A stretch of 64,000 nt of DNA from JADKAV01 sp963769435 (GTDB taxonomy: Bacteria; Actinomycetota; Actinomycetes; S36-B12; UBA10799), in contig CAVYLN010000001.1 of NCBI GenBank assembly GCA_963769435.1, positions 62,001 to 126,000 of the forward strand, given 5' to 3'. Below are positions 60,943-64,000 of this stretch, one piece after another. Numbering within the stretch: the first letter of the stretch is position 1; each line of letters starts with the position of its first letter. The translations under genes were made by a program, and so were the position numbers. Below the pieces are notes generated by a model. It saw nothing but the letters and a program-made list of their open reading frames with translations. It searched no databases and was not told the origin of the DNA.

Positions 60943-61458
60943 CTAGTGGTCGGCGCCGGCCACCGGATCGCAGACCTCGTCCACGGCGACTTTCAGAATC
61001 TCGTGAGCCGCCTGTGCCGAGTGTCCCCGCCGCATCAGGTAGGCGAGCAGTCTGCGTTCGTCCTTGATCGACAACGGCAGTTCACATCGGGCAACACGAC
61101 CCCGGACCTGGCGTACCGCTGCCTGTTGCGTGTCCTCGATATCGATCTGCTCCAGTACCTCCGCGATGATCTCGTCTGGCACTTTTCGCATCCGCAGCTC
61201 GCGGCGCAACGAACTCACGCCCAGCCCACGGGAGCGTATTCGAGACTCCACCCACAACTTGGCGTACGCCCGGTCGTCGAGCAATCCGACCTCTACGTAC
61301 CGACCAACGAGTTCATCGGCCACCTCCTGCGGGATGCCCCGATCACACAACCTGTCACGCAGTTCGCTCACCGTTCGGGGCTTCACCTCGAGCAGGCGCA
61401 AGGCGATCAGTCGCCCGACCTCGTAGGGGTCGGACGCTGGCTCCTCGGAAGCCGTCAC
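60943..61458 (-). CDS. recX: Regulatory protein RecX
   Basis: The 171-residue helical protein binds RecA filaments and restrains them. It shows the three-helix RecX repeats: A-L-R-L-L-E-V-K-P-R-T-V-S-E-L-R-D-R-L, A-K-L-W-V-E-S-R-I-R-S-R-G-L-G and a third copy near K-D-E-R-R-L-L-A-Y-L-M-R-R-G. GTG 61458 overlaps the recA stop (GTGA), the standard recA-recX operon. Confidence 0.96.
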   Translation of the reverse strand: MTASEEPASDPYEVGRLIALRLLEVKPRTVSELRDRLCDRGIPQEVADELVGRYVEVGLLDDRAYAKLWVESRIRSRGLGVSSLRRELRMRKVPDEIIAEVLEQIDIEDTQQAAVRQVRGRVARCELPLSIKDERRLLAYLMRRGHSAQAAHEILKVAVDEVCDPVAGADH

Positions 61459-62537
61459 AGATCCAGCGGGCCGGGCTCGGGAATCCCGGTCAGGTCGACG
61501 GTCTCGTCGGCGGGGGCATCGAGTCTGGCGCCGATCCCCAACTTCTCCTTGAGGCGCTTCTCCAACTCGTCGGTGAGGTCGGGGTTGTCTAGCAGGAAAG
61601 CCCGCGCATTCTCCTTACCCTGCCCGAGCTGATCACCCTCGTAGGTGTACCAAGCCCCCGACTTGCGGACCAGTCCCTGCTCCACTCCGACATCGATCAG
61701 CCCACCCTCGCGTGAGATTCCGGTCCCGTAGAGGATGTCGAACTCGGCCTGCTTGAACGGCGGGGCCACCTTGTTCTTGACCACCTTGACCCGGGTGCGG
61801 TTTCCGACCGGGTCCGTGCCGTCCTTGAGCGTCTCGATCCGACGGACGTCGAGGCGGATTGAGGAGTAGAACTTGAGGGCGCGGCCACCGGTCGTGGTCT
61901 CCGGCGAACCGAACATCACGCCGATCTTCTCGCGCAACTGGTTGATGAAGATGGCCGTGGTACCGGTCCCCTTGAGGGCACCGGTCATCTTCCGCAAGGC
62001 CTGACTCATCAGTCGGGCCTGTAGGCCGACATGGCTGTCGCCCATCTCGCCCTCGATCTCGGCACGTGGCACCAGGGCGGCCACCGAGTCGATCACGATG
62101 ATGTCGATCGCGCTCGAGCGCACCAGCATGTCCGCGATCTCCAGCGCCTGCTCCCCGGTGTCCGGCTGGCTGACCAGCAGAGCATCGATGTCGACGCCAA
62201 GCCGAGCGGCATACTCGGGATCGAGAGCGTGTTCGGCATCGATGAACGCCGCGATCCCGCCGGCCTTCTGTGCGCTGGCTATCGCATGCAGCGCGACGGT
62301 CGTCTTACCGCTGGACTCCGGGCCATAGATCTCCACGACCCTGCCGCGGGGCAGACCTCCGATACCCAGGGCCAGGTCCAGGGTGATCGCCCCTGTGGGG
62401 ATCACCTCGATCGGCACCCTGCCCTCGTCGCCGAGTCGCATGACCGACCCCTTGCCGAACTGTTTGTCGATCTGCGCAATGGCCTGTTCCAACGCCTTGT
62501 CGCGTTCGGGGGCCTTCTTGTTCGTCACCTGAGCCAT
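61455..62537 (-). CDS. recA: Recombinase RecA
   Basis: The 360-residue protein has Walker A G-P-E-S-S-G-K-T (residues 72-79), Walker B-like I-D-I-I-V-I-D-S-V-A-A-L-V-P, loop L1 G-E-M-G-D-S-H-V-G and L2 (F-G-S-P-E-T-T-T-G-G-R-A-L-K-F). It carries out strand exchange and triggers LexA self-cleavage. GGGAAGGA precedes ATG 62537, and a perfect LexA box lies about 106 bases upstream. No intein is present. Confidence 0.99.
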   Translation of the reverse strand: MAQVTNKKAPERDKALEQAIAQIDKQFGKGSVMRLGDEGRVPIEVIPTGAITLDLALGIGGLPRGRVVEIYGPESSGKTTVALHAIASAQKAGGIAAFIDAEHALDPEYAARLGVDIDALLVSQPDTGEQALEIADMLVRSSAIDIIVIDSVAALVPRAEIEGEMGDSHVGLQARLMSQALRKMTGALKGTGTTAIFINQLREKIGVMFGSPETTTGGRALKFYSSIRLDVRRIETLKDGTDPVGNRTRVKVVKNKVAPPFKQAEFDILYGTGISREGGLIDVGVEQGLVRKSGAWYTYEGDQLGQGKENARAFLLDNPDLTDELEKRLKEKLGIGARLDAPADETVDLTGIPEPGPLDL

Positions 62538-62642
62538 GGGGCGATCCTTCCCGATCTGTGCCGCTTCTCACGACGTGTCGACGCTACCGAGGCGGTACGA
62601 CATAGTGGCGCTGACGCATCCAACCTGTGGATCAACACTACC

Positions 62643-62654
62643 GAACGAGTGTTC
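62643..62654 (-). promoter_or_regulatory. LexA (SOS) box upstream of recA
   Basis: GAAC-GAGT-GTTC, a perfect palindrome with flanking C/GA, lies between recA and the DUF3046 gene. It would put recA and perhaps recX under LexA control. Confidence 0.92.
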
Positions 62655-62678
62655 GATGTGGAAGCCGACACGCCAGTT

Positions 62679-62873
62679 TCATCGGTAGGTCGCAGGCAGT
62701 TCCAAGGTGGCTACTACCGCGCGCCACACCGCCTTCGCGTCCTCACCGTCGCGCAGGGCCTGATCCACCGTTCGCCCACCGAGGTTCGACAGCACGTGGT
62801 CCTTGGACCAAGAGGCGTAGTAGTCCGGACCCAGGACCTGCTCCATCCGCTGCCAGAAGTCGGTGAGTCGCAC
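62679..62873 (-). CDS. DUF3046 family small protein
   Basis: The 64-residue product begins V-R-L-T-D-F-W-Q-R-M and contains Y-A-S-W-S-K-D-H-V-L-S-N-L-G-G-R-T-V-D-Q-A-L and V-W-R-A-V, matching DUF3046, a small actinobacterial family encoded beside recA. GTG 62873 is the start; the long frame upstream is antisense to the helicase gene. Function unknown. Confidence 0.9.
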   Translation of the reverse strand: MRLTDFWQRMEQVLGPDYYASWSKDHVLSNLGGRTVDQALRDGEDAKAVWRAVVATLELPATYR

Positions 62874-62959
62874 GACCTCAGTGTGACATCCCGGCACGAC
62901 GGTGCGATCCGCTGCGCCGACCTCACGATCCAACACTCGCGGGCAGGCACAATGGCCCT

Positions 62960-64000
62960 GTGCCAGCCGAGTCCGCCCCGCCCCCGGGCCCGTCCATGGG
63001 CTGGGCCACTCGTACCTGGTTCGGCGAGGCGTTCCCCGCACCCACCGAGGTCCAGACGTCGGCGTGGGAGGCCATCGGCACGGGCGTCGACACCCTGGTC
63101 GTCTCCCCCACCGGCTCGGGAAAGACGCTGGCCGCGTTCCTGTGGGCTCTGGACGGGCTGTTCGCCGAGCCCGAGGGATCGGGCTGCAAGGTCTTGTACA
63201 TCTCGCCCCTGCGCGCCTTGGCCACCGACGTGGAGCGGAACCTGCGGGCGCCCCTGGTCGGGATCGAGAGGGTGGCGGCGGCGTCCGGTCACCCCACACG
63301 TGCCGTACGGACCGCGATCCGTACGTCCGACACGCCACCGGCCGAGCGCGCAAGAATGGCCCGCAGACCACCGGACATCCTCATCACCACACCCGAGTCG
63401 CTGTTCCTGTTGCTGACGTCGCAGGCCGGGAGGTTCCTGTCGGATGTACGGACGGTCATCGTCGATGAGATCCACTCGGTGGCGGGCAGCAAACGCGGTT
63501 CGCACCTGAGTCTCTCCCTCGAGCGGCTGGACCTGTTGACCGGACGACCCGCACAACGTATCGGCTTGTCCGCGACGGTCACACCGGTCGCGGAGGTGGC
63601 CGAGTTCCTGCACTCCGGCCATGAAGTGCAGATCGTGGCACCGCCGATCACCAAGGACATCGAACTGCGACTGCAGGTCCCCCTGCCCGACATGACCGCT
63701 CTCGAGGAACCGCTGCCTGGTCAAGCCCGACGTGCGTCCATCTGGCCTGCTGTCGAGTCCACGATCCTGGACCTGATCGAGGATCACACCTCCACCATCG
63801 TGTTCACGAACTCCCGACGTGTGTGCGAGAGACTGTCGAGCCGGCTGAACGAACTCGGCTCCGACGAGTCGGCCACCGACGAGCTCCCGGCCCAGGTCAT
63901 GGCCACGGCCGGGGTGGCCCACAACCCCTCCGCGACCGTCGCCCGCGCACACCACGGTTCGGTGAGCAAGTCGGAAAGGGCCGGCATCGAGGACGACCTC
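62960..64000 (+). CDS. Lhr-family ATP-dependent helicase (3' partial)
   Basis: The frame is open from GTG 62960 (or ATG 62996) to the right edge, giving the first 347 residues of a protein usually over 1,400 long. Motifs present are T-R-T-W-F-G-E-A-F-P-A-P-T-E-V-Q (Q motif region), S-P-T-G-S-G-K-T (Walker A), S-P-L-R-A-L-A-T-D-V (Ia), T-T-P-E-S-L (Ib), V-D-E-I-H-S (DEIH, motif II), G-L-S-A-T-V (III), and I-V-F-T-N-S-R-R at the start of the second RecA-like domain. Lhr helicases act 3'-5' in DNA repair. Its place next to DUF3046 and recA is conserved. Confidence 0.93.
   Translation, partial: MPAESAPPPGPSMGWATRTWFGEAFPAPTEVQTSAWEAIGTGVDTLVVSPTGSGKTLAAFLWALDGLFAEPEGSGCKVLYISPLRALATDVERNLRAPLVGIERVAAASGHPTRAVRTAIRTSDTPPAERARMARRPPDILITTPESLFLLLTSQAGRFLSDVRTVIVDEIHSVAGSKRGSHLSLSLERLDLLTGRPAQRIGLSATVTPVAEVAEFLHSGHEVQIVAPPITKDIELRLQVPLPDMTALEEPLPGQARRASIWPAVESTILDLIEDHTSTIVFTNSRRVCERLSSRLNELGSDESATDELPAQVMATAGVAHNPSATVARAHHGSVSKSERAGIEDDL

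Noticed and set aside
62031..63416. 461-codon plus-strand frame across recA and the helicase start
   Set aside because: It is antisense to recA and out of frame with the Lhr helicase, whose motifs are in the frame starting at 62960.

Overview
This is chromosomal DNA from a high-GC actinobacterium (Actinomycetota). The coding content is dense, GTG starts are frequent, and many same-strand neighbours share ATGA or GTGA stop/start overlaps. Typical actinobacterial families are present: DUF3046, DUF3093, DUF3159, DUF3710, DUF4192, DUF4193, DUF5998, DUF7455, SepH, a HrdB/SigA-type sigma factor with a Lys/Ala-rich N-terminus, a class II RNR with NrdR, and a ChiZ-like gene divergent from lexA. The gene order from dut to recA follows the order I know from Streptomyces (dut, DUF3710, OB-fold, DUF3159; hemH, IMPase, sepH, DUF5998, GNAT-acyl-CoA synthetase; parC; parE; hrdB; nrdRJ, lexA, dinG, hflX, dapF, miaA, miaB, recX, recA). 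I cannot name the genus. I see no rRNA, tRNA, CRISPR array, insertion sequence or prophage; this is core chromosome with a few accessory secreted-protein insertions.

Layout. 0-9 kb: a lytic-transglycosylase-like secreted protein, a secreted protein, a ribbon-helix-helix-like protein, an APH-type kinase, a CDF metal exporter, a NUDIX hydrolase, then an acyl-CoA dehydrogenase/APH-kinase pair divergent from a WS/DGAT-type acyltransferase. 9-13 kb: a GTPase, phosphoketolase and a small membrane protein. 13-17.5 kb: the dut cluster. 17.7-27 kb: gamma carbonic anhydrase, a VIT-type iron/manganese transporter, IMPase, ferrochelatase, an MFS transporter, SepH, DUF5998 and a GNAT-acyl-CoA synthetase. 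27-37 kb: topoisomerase IV subunits parC and parE, enclosing a membrane-anchored protease, a polysaccharide deacetylase, a redoxin, a thioredoxin-reductase-like flavoprotein and a beta carbonic anhydrase. 37-48 kb: a ScpB-like crotonase, two large secreted fibronectin-like proteins, sigA, DUF4192, a heparinase-like secreted protein, a sulfotransferase and a GyrI-like protein. 48-64 kb: the DNA metabolism and SOS block (nrdJ, nrdR, chiZ-like, lexA, dinG-like), hflX, dapF, miaA, miaB, recX, recA, DUF3046 and the start of an Lhr-family helicase.

The regulatory logic is clearest around the SOS genes. Two perfect GAAC-N4-GTTC LexA boxes and one near-perfect box lie between the ChiZ-like gene and lexA, and one perfect box lies upstream of recA. 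Three spaced palindromic CACA-N3-TGTG-type motifs precede nrdR-nrdJ.

A warning for any user of this sequence: at least 14 single-base frame breaks in 12 genes, including the normally essential sigA and hemH, split conserved proteins into two or more frames. Many lie in short G/C runs. The simplest explanation is uncorrected indels in the assembly, so I annotate these as whole genes with an interrupted frame.
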